Source: Alviniconcha marisindica
Lineage: Eukaryota; Mollusca; Gastropoda; Provannidae
DNA: 64,000 nt
Reading direction: 5' to 3'
Assembly: GCA_018857735.1 (NCBI GenBank)
Contig: JABMCL010003328.1
Coordinates: 92,001 to 156,000 of the forward strand
A model generated the notes under the pieces. That model had not been told where the DNA came from. It worked only from the letters and a program-made list of their open reading frames with translations, and did no database searches. Shown in pieces: positions 38,786 through 50,544 of this stretch. Position 1 is the first letter of the stretch. Every line of letters begins with the position of its first letter. The translations under genes and the position numbers were made by a program.

Positions 38786-39039
38786 ATCGTCAGCCATTGG
38801 CAGTGCATGACAGTCTGCAGTGAAACAGGCGGAACTGTCTTGTCTAATTAAAACTAGCGTTCTTTTGTGTGTGTGTAGATTCAGCACCTACTCTCGCCCA
38901 GTGACTACCCCACACCGAGTCACTGGTATACAGACACAGCAAATCAAACAGGAATGAGCTACATATCCATGGAGTTGAAGAGATCTTTTTACAAAACGGC
39001 CCGACTGACTTGAAACAGCTGAAACATCAGTCAAATTCG

Positions 39040-39388
39040 AAAAGGCAGTGAGTTCCTTTGCCGTTTCAATCTCTCCTCATGTTCCCAATCCCACAAAAAA
39101 AATTCAGTACAAGATAACACTTTCTGCTATAACTGTATCACGCGCACTGATCTGTCATATCACCATGGCTTCAACTTTACACCCCCTCCTGTACTTTCCG
39201 CTCTACTTCTCATGCACCCAGCCTCCACTGAGATTCCTCGTACCAGACTTTCCACTGTTGGTTCACGCGCCTTTTTTGTCTTCGGCGCCTCTACATGGAA
39301 TGACTTTTCCTTTCCTCTTCGACTACAGAAAGCCTCTCTGGACTCCTTCAAATCTAATCTGATGATATTTCTTTTTCCAAAACAATAG
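39040..39388 (+). pseudogene. Decayed non-LTR retrotransposon, 3' end of reverse-transcriptase ORF
   Basis: From 39233 the frame reads IPRTRLSTVGSRAF, then FGASTWNDFSFPLRL and SLDSFKSNLMIFLFPKQ, and stops at 39386-39388. This is the typical C-terminus of LINE ORF2 proteins (PRTRLSTVGSRAF...WN-LP...LDSFKSNLKTFLF). Upstream, in other frames, KIQYKITLSAITVSRA and TPSCTFRSTSHAPS resemble the preceding conserved part, so at least two frameshifts separate the pieces. The catalytic domain is absent, so this is a 5'-truncated, dead copy. The clade cannot be told from so short a piece. Confidence 0.8.
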
Positions 39389-41358
39389 ACCTGCCATATT
39401 TTCCGCTGCTATCTCCCTTCGTCTCAAGTCCCTGTCTGTTATCTGTAGATTAAATTGTGTAAAGATATAGGAAAATGAAACTGTGTAGTCATCATACCCA
39501 TGTGTGCGGGTGCCTCTGTGTATGTGTACGTGTACGCTCTTAGAATAGTCTCTCCGGACATTTTGTTCTGTATACATTAATTATTAGAAGAGTAGGAATA
39601 CGAAAAACTGCGACCCATCGTTCGTCTTGCACTCATATGCTTATAGACTGGAAGTCCGAGGAGGTAGGTGTCAGCATAGGAGGCCGAGCGATGAGATTCA
39701 AGATTACTGTTATCTCATCAGAGAAATTAAAACGCGGCTGACCATTAACCACATCACACAGTAACACATATTGTAGATTTTAAAACTCAAGGAACAGTTA
39801 TTGAAAATACAAAAGTTGCATAATAAACAAACTAGTAATTTACGCAGTTTACACACACACTGCCCTGATGGAGAGGGAGAGTGCAGTTGTAGATCAGAGA
39901 CTGTCACCAGGCCGGGTGGCGGCGGTGACGGCAGTGAACAGAGGCATGCAATTTGTAGGAAATTTGAGCTTTGACGGGCAACGTTTGGAGACGCCCGAGT
40001 ACTGCCGTGATGTGTACATTTGGATTGAGGCGCTGGGACTACAGCGACAGACAACACATTTCTGGACTCTGTGTAGCTTAGCAGGTACCGACGGACTGAT
40101 GGAGACCCATTCGTGAGTGAACCAGATATGAGAATTTCAAGTCAACAAGGGAAAATACAAGGGCAGCAACAAGAGTTTTGACGGCATTCTAATTGTTAGG
40201 TACAGTGGTGAATTGTACTGATGCTGGAGTTTCAAACTGATTTTTTTATTTTTTTTATAGGACTCCCGTCAAGGTAGCATTAATCCAGGGTCTCAGACTG
40301 AATTGGAGATGTGAACAGTGGTTTGGCAGAAGGAAAGAGGTGTATGCAAGTTCAGAATTGAAGCGTTGTTTCTGCCTCGTCTTCGTTAAGTTGCAGTTGA
40401 TTCTGTCAGTCATGCACTCCACGATGTCTGGTATTCAGGTTCTGAGGCCGCACCTAGCGTCATCGTCGGGTTCAGGACTGTATGCTACAACCTGCACATT
40501 TGAGTGTCACCAACAAGGAACTGAAGTGGCTGGATACGCACTGTGAAAGAGGCTGTGTGTACAGCATAAAGAGAATCGGGTCCAGTGCGTCACAAACTCA
40601 TCTGTGAAGACCCAATAAAACGACGTGATTTAATACAAGGACGAAGACTATTTAACACTGTTGAATTTATTGTCATTATAGTTTGCCCGGTATGTGTAAG
40701 TATGAAACTCTTCACGCTGTTGTACGATTAATACAAGCTGTACGATTTTACAGCACAACGGCAGGTAGAACGAGCTTCAATTTCTCTTGCAAGACACTAT
40801 ACAAATTACTAAGCCTACTTTTTGGCTGCTCAGAAATCCAGACCTAGAGGCACGCTACTAAGAACTTGGCTGGATACCGAATGGTCTGAATTTATTGAGA
40901 ACCAGATTTGCTCCTTACTCGTGTTCAAGCATGCATTGTGGCGTGTACAGAGAATGAATTGTGCTCCAGGTCAACTCCTCCAAATGCAAAGCTCACAGCA
41001 GACCCACTAGAGACCATGTCCCCAGTTTAGGAACAGTGAAAGGCAACCAAGTAGGAAATGCATGGAAAGTCTGAAAACGTAACTGGTATACACATCTACA
41101 GAACACGATGTGTTTTCCCCTTCTAAATAGCCATGGACTGCAAAGTACATCTGACATAAGGCTAGATAAACCTTTTGACAAAATCAGTCTTTCTGTTTTT
41201 TCTTGTGACAGTGCTTGCAGCTAACTTCTACCATGCGATTTTCATTCACACACACAAAATATCATCCCAAAACCATCGGTACACCCCCCACTCCTTAGTT
41301 TTCAATTAACTTCGTGGTTGTAGTCAAATAACTCTGCTGCATCTTATTAATATACCTG

Positions 41359-41361
<3 letters not shown>

Positions 41362-41420
<59 letters not shown>
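41362..41420. repeat. GA microsatellite
   Basis: About 29 AG units, about 1 kb downstream of the EIF3M stop codon. Confidence 0.96.
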
Positions 41421-41424
<4 letters not shown>

Positions 41425-42431
41425 AAACACACACACACAGGCTTATCAATCTTGAGAATGTTTAATCCTTCACTCACACAGCACATTCTTCCTCCAGTTC
41501 AAAAAAAGAGAAGGTAAAACCCTTAAAAATGATGAGCATAAGTCAAAACCAACTGTTTTGATTTTTCAAAAATGCAGTTTCTCAGTGCATGCTCAAGTAC
41601 CTATCAAACAATAACAAACTGCCACCAAGACATATACAGAAGTCCAAAATGTAACAGCAGGTGTGTGCTAGTGATTAAATTACTAACAATGATGACATAA
41701 TGTATGGTTAGAAAGCTTAGCATCTGCTCTTTTGAATGATTTACGACAGCCACCATTTCCACCACATGTTGGCCTGCCATGCACGATGCATCTTGGGAAG
41801 CACGCGTCAACTTCCTGTCTCCTTCTATGCACTGTTTTATGGGGCATAGTGCACTGACCAGCACCTCAAAAATCATTTACATGCTTTGAAAAAAAGTCTC
41901 TAAATCAGTGCTCCTCAGATTTCAGTATGCAATCATTTTTATGCTCGTCTTGTGGCAGAAACCTTGAATGGATGGGGTATTAAACATAGAAAGCTTTCTT
42001 ACCACGTACAATCTTTGCTGGACATTAGTACACAAGTGTGATTACTTTCTGAACATCCCTCACACAGAATAATGCACTTCCAACTTGCAGAGTCTGAAGC
42101 TCTTCTCTGCTTCTTAAATGAGGTAAATACAGAAACCATTAACTTAAAACTGATATCCTTGATAACGGATCAGCTGTATGAATCCTATTTGAAGAATAAT
42201 CTGCAGACTTTCCTTAATAATAATATATTCTTTTATATGTGCCACTTCTTCATTGGAGCATGGGCTGTTACATGAAAACAAAATTTTTTCTTCTTCTTTG
42301 CTTTTTACTAGGTGTTTCACAATTTTGAAAGCGTTCAGTTCAGGATTTTCACTTAAAGTTTGCACAGTTCTATTATCACATTCATCCTAGCATACCCTCC
42401 CACACATCTTTCACTATAGGTGTCTAAATTT

Positions 42432-42652
42432 CTACTGGGCTGCTGGCGTCATCATCTGTTGCTGCTGTAGCTTGATGCTGGCCAGTGTCGCTAGTTGTGC
42501 CTCCACAGCGCCAAGATTGCTGTCGCATTCGGCCAGACGCTGCCGGATTTGCTGCCAGTGGTTCCTGTTGAACGTACGATGCGTCGTCTTCAGCACTATC
42601 ACTTTCTTCTGCATCTGGTCAATCTTTGCACTCACCGCTTTTGTCTTCAGAA
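42432..42652 (-). CDS. EIF3M: EIF3M exon 9: C-terminus and stop
   Basis: Acceptor TGCCTTTCAG. It encodes [20 protein letters not shown], then [19 protein letters not shown], and a tail with [17 protein letters not shown] before TAG at 42434-42432. KIDQ-Q-KV and THRTF---WQQ are conserved in eIF3m. The plus strand is open over the same bases but is a shadow. I could not place a confident poly(A) signal downstream. Confidence 0.95.
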
Positions 42653-45600
42653 CTGAAAGGCAGAAAATGACAAAAGGAAAGCTTGTAGCCAAGACAAGCA
42701 GGAAGGTCATAAAAGGCTGCAACACTTCACTAAGTCACAAGGGAAGACCTGGCCCACAGTTCATACCACGTCACTCGTTGCTAGAAGAGGACTGGGACCA
42801 AAACAACCCTGCTGGAACCAGTGGAAGGCAGAAAACAGCAACGCATAATACAGAAAATTATTTAAAAAACGCAAGCAAGGTCGACAGGCAGGCTGGCATT
42901 ATTCTCGGCAGTGGTGAAGTGTACACACTGACTGACTCCATGCTTTAAAGGGAGAACCGTTGATATCTCTGGGCTCTCTGCAGAAGGGACTGTAATTTCT
43001 GTGTCCACAGTCCACCACTGTTGTTATTGTAAGATGGGTAGTGCACTGCTGTTGGTATAGTGGGAAGATGAGTGGTGCACTGCTGTTGGTATAGTGGGAA
43101 GATGGGTGGCACACCATTGTTGGTATAGTGGGAAGATGGGTGGTACGCCACTGTTGGTATAGTGGGAAGATGAGTGGCACACCACTGTTGGTATAGTGGG
43201 AAGATGAGTGGCACACCATTGTTGGTATAGTGGGAAGGTGGGTGGTACACTGCTGTTGGTATAGTGGGAAGATGAGTGGTGCACTGCTGTTGGTATAGTG
43301 GGAAGATGAGTGGTGTACTGCTGTTGGCATAGTGGGAAGATGGGTGGCACACCATTGTTGGAAGTGTGGGAAGGTGGGCGGTACACCACTGTTGGTATAG
43401 TGGGAAGATGAGTGGTGCACTGCTGTTGGTATAGTGGGGAGATGGGTGGTGCACCGCTGTTGGTACAGTGGGGAGATGAGTGGTGCACTGCTGTTGGTAT
43501 AGTGGGGAGATGGGCGGCACATGACTGTTGGTATAATGGGAAGATGGGTGGTACACCACTGTTGGTACAGTGGGGAGATGGGTGGAGACCACTGTTGGTA
43601 TAGTGGGAAGATGGGTGGCATAAAGCAAGAGCACTGACTCTCAGAAGCCAAGTTAAGCACGATCAAGTGCAGTCACCACACAGATGGGTGACTGTTACGT
43701 GCTTGGCTTTGCGCCTGCCCAAAGACCTCTCCAGAGTCCAATTCTGTGCAGACTCTACAAGTCCTTTGGATAAGACTACGAGCAAAGCCCTCCCCCTATG
43801 CATACACATGCAAAAAGATTACGTATGCATGTTAAACATCCTTGTAGTAATTCAGAGTTCTGTGGATTATCAAAAACCAAAATAATCCAGCATGTACTGA
43901 AAGTGTCAGAGCCTTCAAATTGTTGATGCTGGACAGCATACAGAAGAAGATGAGGGAGACCGCAGCGGAGACTCACCATCAATGACAAACTCCTCCACTG
44001 CCTGCGGCCCAAGGACCAGCTCCTCCTGAATGAGATGGAAGTCCATCTCCTTCCTCGTCTCTGCCATCTGCATGAACGTCAGCAGTCGCATCTTGCGCAT
44101 GTTGTGCTCGTGGTTCAAACCTGTCAATGTAAGCACAAGTAAGTAACTTGGGTTTTTATGCCCAGTCAACTGGTACAGTCACATCAGGGTGAAAAGCACA
44201 ACAAAATACTATTGCTAACAGCCAGTAGCTAGCCTCATCTGATGTGACTGATGCCAACAGTCAGTATAACTCTACAAATGGGGACAAAATACACCATATC
44301 CTGACAGCCACCAGTAGTCACAATTATCATTGTCAATATTCTGTTACTACTATGTCTCATCTGAGTCATATCATGCCACCAGCCATTAGGCTTTCTGTAG
44401 TGACATGGGAACTTTAACGTGTGCCATAAACTTAGTGTGCACTGCATACATGAGGTGAGACTGACACTGACAAGTGTTTACCCTAAAGAAGTGAAAAATG
44501 GTCCTTCACCCTTCTCACCAGGGAGTTAAACCCATGGTACCTGCTTCCACTAGATCACAACTGAACTAGCTGCCCCTTTGTTATTGTCGAAGTATCTAAG
44601 AAGTGGAGAAAAAAACCCCACCAACCCTCAAAGGTGGCTTTTATGAGAATACATCACAAACTGGAATGAGTGCTTCCCTTCTATCATGGCTTTTATGAGA
44701 ATACATCACAAACTGGAATGAGTGCTTCCTTCTACAGTGGTTTTTATGAGAATACATCACAAACTGGAACACGTGCTTCCCTTCTACTGTGGCATTTATG
44801 AGAACACATCACAAATTGGAATGAGTGCTTCCCTACCAGGAGGGCCTTTAAAAAACCCATCTTGCAGAAGTTTCCCCAACATTTCTCCCTGTGAGCACGC
44901 GAAAGCAAATGAAGGCAGTCAGAGTTGTCTTCAGGTGAAAGCAAATGAAGGCAGTCAGAGTTGTCTGGCCTTACCTAAGGACTGAACAAAGTCTGTGTTG
45001 TTTTTGTAGAACTGCTGGTACTGCGACAGCTTCCCCGAGACAAAGATGGTCAGAAGCTGCATATGCACACACACAAAACAAAAACATGATTATGTTGAGA
45101 AGAATTAAAGTTGTATGGGTGCCCCTCAAATCAACAACAGTAAACAACCCCCAAAACAAAACTTAGATTTAATCTTCAGCCATTTCCTCTCCCTGCTTTG
45201 CTCTCAAACTTTGATATCATCAGCAGATGTTAAAAAGGACATTTAATTTCTGCCTAAGCAAATATGACCTACAAAGCATAGAAAGAATTCTGTACAGATC
45301 TTTTATTTGAAGTGTGGTTGCACCCCCCTGGCCCCCACCACACGCACACACGCAAAAGAAGGAAAGTTACTTACATCATGTATGAGTTCCCCCTCCAGGA
45401 ACTTCACAGGTTTGAGGGTTAACAAGTGGTCCATGAGGAAGGTGTTGGGGTCAGCCAGGCATGTCACAATACATTTGTGTGCATCATCTCGCGCTTGAGA
45501 TGCATTGTCTTCTGTGTACGTTCCCAGCAACTCAATCATCACTTTTGTGGCCTGCTCACTGGAGAGAGAAAGAGGAGCCACATCAATACAACATGAGCTC

Positions 45601-48600
45601 AGAAATGACGCAGTGGTAATGAAGCTTTAAAGTTCAGGGGGTCAGTCAGCGTGCAAGTTGGTTTGCTGAAATCCCAGAGGGTCATAATACACTTTAAAAG
45701 GGTCGCAACCATCATACTGACTACCAGAAATTTTAATTACAACTGACACACATGGAGGTACTTTGCAGTAATTCCATTACACCTGGTTGTATAATTGTTG
45801 CCTGCCAAACACCAGCCTGCTGACAGACATATCGAACAGGAGCGGTGCAGGCAGGCGTTGCTGTAGCATCACTGATTTCCCACACCTGGGGGACAGCCCT
45901 GGTGAGAGATTTTCATGATGCACTCAAGTACTGCAGGCAGCTGGTTCAGTATTGCCCACTGATGACTGTCAATGAAGCCAGCAAAATAATCTCCCCTTTC
46001 CTGTTGATATTATTTCTCTGAAGCTGCATTACAAAGGCCAGGATGGTTAAGACTACCATGGAGCATACCCATGCTGGAAAATGGCTGTGCATACAAGATA
46101 ATAATAATAAAAGTATTTATAAAGCCCAAAATCTTGTCTGTAGAAACTATTCTAAAAGATTTATAAAGCTCAAAATCTTGTTTGTAAAAACTATTCTAAG
46201 CGTGTACAGGCACACACATATACGCACAGGCACCTGAACACATGAGCATACTGACTATACAAAACTTAATTTACATGCAACTTAAAATGGGCAGGTACAA
46301 GTCACCTACCAGTGGGGCTCTAGTACAGAAACAAAAACAGTCACTTTACAGCTTGCAGCAGCCAATGACTGTACCCTGTGGATGATGGCTAGGCATACGC
46401 CAAAAGCAATGCATGAGATGCATTTCCTTTGCTGAATGATGATGCCAAAAACTTGAGACATATTCATACTGTTTACAGGAATGCAAGCTAGGTACATGTA
46501 GCTATATGAAACATCTCTGACGGTGATCACCAGCTGCTCAGTCACAATGAAGACATTGTTCCTAATCGGCGATTCAGGCAGGGTTGTTAACTCCCTTGAC
46601 TTTTGCCCGGCATTGCTTAAGTCCCTTGGCTGCTTTTACTTCCAGTGCATACTTTCTTCACAATGGAAGGCGGTGACAGTGAATTTGGGAATTTTACACT
46701 GCCAACTTTAAAGGCATTTTTGGAGGCCTGTGGCAACAAGCAATAACTTGTTGCTCATGCTGTAGGATGCCCCAAAACGCATTTTTTCCACAAACTCGCG
46801 ATCTTCTGGTCAACCAAAAAACGATGCACTTTTTTCCCCGCCCTCCACCCCCTTTCCCCGGTAATTTTTGCAACTGCAACAATGGCAGCATTTGTACTAC
46901 TTCGCAATTCTATGTTTAACTTCCATTGTTATACACAGCGTGAAGCAATGCCTACTCAGAAATTGGCCTGGAAGTGACGCTGTGACCTCTCGTGACTTCT
47001 TCTGTTACATTTACCCGTGCAAACCAGCTTCCCTGAACCACCCAATACACTGGGAGGCCAGAACCAAAGACAGACTACAGAAGAGACAGAAAAGAGAAAG
47101 ACGCACCTGGCTTTGCATTCAACAAGAGCATCATAGAGTGTTCTGTACAGGTTCTGACGTTTGGCTGTGCTCAGCTCCCATTTGGTGTTCCACGCACGGA
47201 TCTGACAACAAAAAAATGGTCATGTAACTTGTAAGGATATTTATTTGCCAGTGATATTAAAATCTACACAGGAATTTGTCTTGGTGACATTCCATTCATA
47301 CAGTGCATTAACAAATAGACAAAACATTACAATTAGCCATGTATAAAAGTCACAAATAAATAAAATTCACACACATACACACATACCATAACCTTTTGCA
47401 GTTTGCAGTTTTCATAGGAAATTGACACAGAACAAGTAACATATTACTAGCCATACCTCATACAGTAGGAACTAGGGAGCAAGTGCAGAAAGAATTTAAC
47501 TCTTTTAGCATCAATGACTGTTTGTTAATGTAACTCTCATCCTAATTCTCAACCAAATCCAAGTCATGAAATACGTTACGGTTTGATTTAGTACATGTAT
47601 ATATAAAACTGTTGGAGTGATTATCTGACTGTTCAATGGACAATGGTGACATTTTGTCTGTGGGGTGAAATGGTGAGAGAGCAATGCAATGCTCCCCACC
47701 TTGGAAATCCACAGTTTGATTTGGCATGTAGTGAGGTGTTAACAAAGGCACATCATCAGCCCTGATAACCTTACGTTCACACATGCAAAGAGGAAAAATT
47801 CCTAGCTAAATAAATCCCCCCCTCCCCCTCCAGAAAACAACAACTCAACAGGCAAACCACACACACACACACAAATCAAACATTGACACAAACAGGTAAA
47901 CATGTCAGCCATCATATGATTCAATGCAGCTGTGTCCCTTTTTGGTCTCCTGTAACAGTGATGAGGCCATGGTTGCTGTGTGAAGGTAACAACAGTTTAG
48001 ATGGAGATTTATAAATATCACAGATATGTCACCCAAAACATTTAAAAACTACCCTGGAAAGTACTGACAGTTGTGTACATTTCTCTCTTCTCAAGAATGA
48101 TGCCTATTGTTCCTCAATGGGTGGAACTGCATCTACAAACGTAAACTCTGACATGTGCTGCGTAAGTCTGTGATGCTGTGTCAGAGCAGCCACAGCACCA
48201 CAACAAAGAGCTGAGGGAAAGATGCAGACTGCTGTTAATGCAACAAAACACCGGACACCATCCCACTGAAAAAAAACAAACAGCAACGTCAACTGCGACT
48301 GCTGCATCACAGCAGTGACTCACTTTCTCCACATCTGTGGGCACCATGGACAGGAGGTCAGTCTGACCGGCCAGCCTCACCATGCTGGTCAACACCACAG
48401 CCCTGTTCCGCGACCCGTCATCCAGATTGTTGAACAGGTTGTTCAGCCTGCAACGACACAAGTCATGCTATGTCATGACATTACCACCATCCTTATTCTA
48501 TCTGTGTAAGTCGTGCTAAGTCCTGACACCATCCCTATTCTATCTGTGTTAATCATGTCAGTATCACCATCCTTATTCTATCTGTGTAAGTCATGCTATG

Positions 48601-50492
48601 TCATGACAGTACCACCATCCTTATTCTATCTGTGTAAGTCATGCTATGTCATGACAGTACCACCATCCTTATTCTATCTGTGTAAGTCTTGCTATGTCAT
48701 GACAGTACCACCATCCTTATTCTATCTGTGTAAGTCATGCTATGTCATGACAGTACCACCATCCTTATTCTATCTGTGTAAGTTATGCTATGTCATGACA
48801 GTACCACCATCCCTATTCTATCTGTGTAAGTTGTGTTGTTATGTCAGTACCACCATCCCTATTCTATCTGTGTAAGTAATGCTATGTCATGACAGTACCA
48901 TCATCCTTATTCTATCTGCGTAAGTTATGCTATGTCATGACAGTACCACCATCCTTATTCTATCTGCATAAGTTATGCTATGTCATGACAGTACCACCAT
49001 CCTTATTCTATCTGTGTAAGTTGTGTTGTTATGTCAGTACCACCATCCCTATTCTATCTGTGTAAGTAATGCTATGTCATGTCAGTACCACCATCCCTAT
49101 TCTATCTGTGTAAGTTGTGTTGTTATGTCAGTACCACCATCCTTATTCTATCTGTGTAAGTCATGCTATGTCATGACAGTACCATCATCCTTATTCTATC
49201 TGCGTAAGTTATGCTATGTCATGACAGTACCACCATCCTTATTCTATCTGCGTAAGTTATGCTATGTCATGACAGTACCACCATCCCTATTCTATCTGTG
49301 TAAGTTGTGTTGTTATGTCAGGACCACCATCCCTATTCTATCTGTGTAAGTAATGCTATGTTATGTCAGTACCACCATCCCTATTCTATCGGTGTAAGTT
49401 GTATTTTTATGTCAGTACCACCATCCCTATTCAATCTGTGTAAGTCATGCTATGTCACGTCAGTATCACCATCCCTATTCTATCTGTGTAAGTCATGCTA
49501 TGTCACAACAGTTCTACCATCCCGATTCAGTTTGTCATTTACTACATCATGTACATGCCCATATTAAACCTCAAAGTGTGACGTACTTCTTCTAGTTCTA
49601 CTGCTAGAAGACAAAAACAAAAAAACCTTTGTAAACGAAGAGTTCACCACCACTCAGGCATGTTGCGAACATCAAAAACAGTGTGCTCTGGAAGTTTACG
49701 TTTCAAGAGTTGTCTCCCATGCACTCCCTTTATACACCTTGTAATGATGAATCTGTTGATTTGAGCACACAGCCACACACACAAAGCTGACCATGTAACT
49801 TTCTGAGCTAAAACTAAAACATAATAATATAATAATGATGCATGTTAATTCAATTTGACACAGAAATCATTATAATTTTGGTCCAGTATAAAATTCTAAC
49901 AGTAACATCACACCAAGTTTCACCTACTCTTTAATCTCAAGCACATTTTTCCTTGATACCCAATGCGTGCAAGTATAAATACTCTTAGATGACTAGTGTG
50001 CTTGTGTGTAGCTGCAAAATATATAATTAGCATAAACATCTGACAGCTGCAATGGTTTGACACTAACATTTTCCACAAAGCAGAAGACATGCATCTTTTC
50101 GGCAGCAGCTGAAATCCTACTTGTTTTCAATTCCTTGGTTATTCATCGGCCTCCTCATCCCCCTCCCCGCATCCCTTTCATCATCATCACCCAGTGCAAT
50201 GAGCATGTGGCTGTCTACTGTGCTGTACAAGTGGACACTGAGAGTAAACATTCCACAAACTACTGCTGCAAAACACACACCACTACAGTTGTGGTTTTGT
50301 TACCTGTCACAACAGGGGCTCAGTCACCACGGAACTGAAGTCCCTTTAAAGACGGGTGTTACTGTAGCATCAGTGATTTCCCACACCAGGCTGGAGGCCT
50401 CGGTGAGAGATTTTCCTGATGCTTTGGTTTTCTTTTTGTATTGCAAGCAGCCAACGCTAATTGTGAGGCAAGCAATTACTGCAAAAGGGGGA

Positions 50493-50544
<52 letters not shown>

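Larger units (their letters stand above)
42653..43976. other. EIF3M intron 8, filled by a minisatellite and a SINE
   Basis: Intron of 1,324 bp. The 34-bp minisatellite (43026-43617) and a 5S-like SINE (43625-43905) together occupy about two thirds. The remaining 370 bp next to exon 9 looks unique. Confidence 0.85.

Noticed and set aside
39868..40116. 82-codon plus-strand open frame as a small gene
   Set aside because: It has no family resemblance, splice context or promoter signal that I could see; length is within chance expectation.
42472..42948. 158-codon plus-strand open frame
   Set aside because: It is the antisense shadow of EIF3M exon 9, which matches the family in the other direction.
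42899..43666. 255-codon minus-strand open frame
   Set aside because: It is the 34-bp minisatellite read through; it lies inside EIF3M intron 8 between well-supported exons.
43639..43705. 5S rRNA gene
   Set aside because: Only the internal-promoter-like part is recognisable, spacing is altered, and a SINE-like body follows.
48458..49515. CRISPR-like array (regular 48-bp repeats)
   Set aside because: Units are contiguous with no unique spacers, sit in an intron of an animal gene, and no cas genes exist here.
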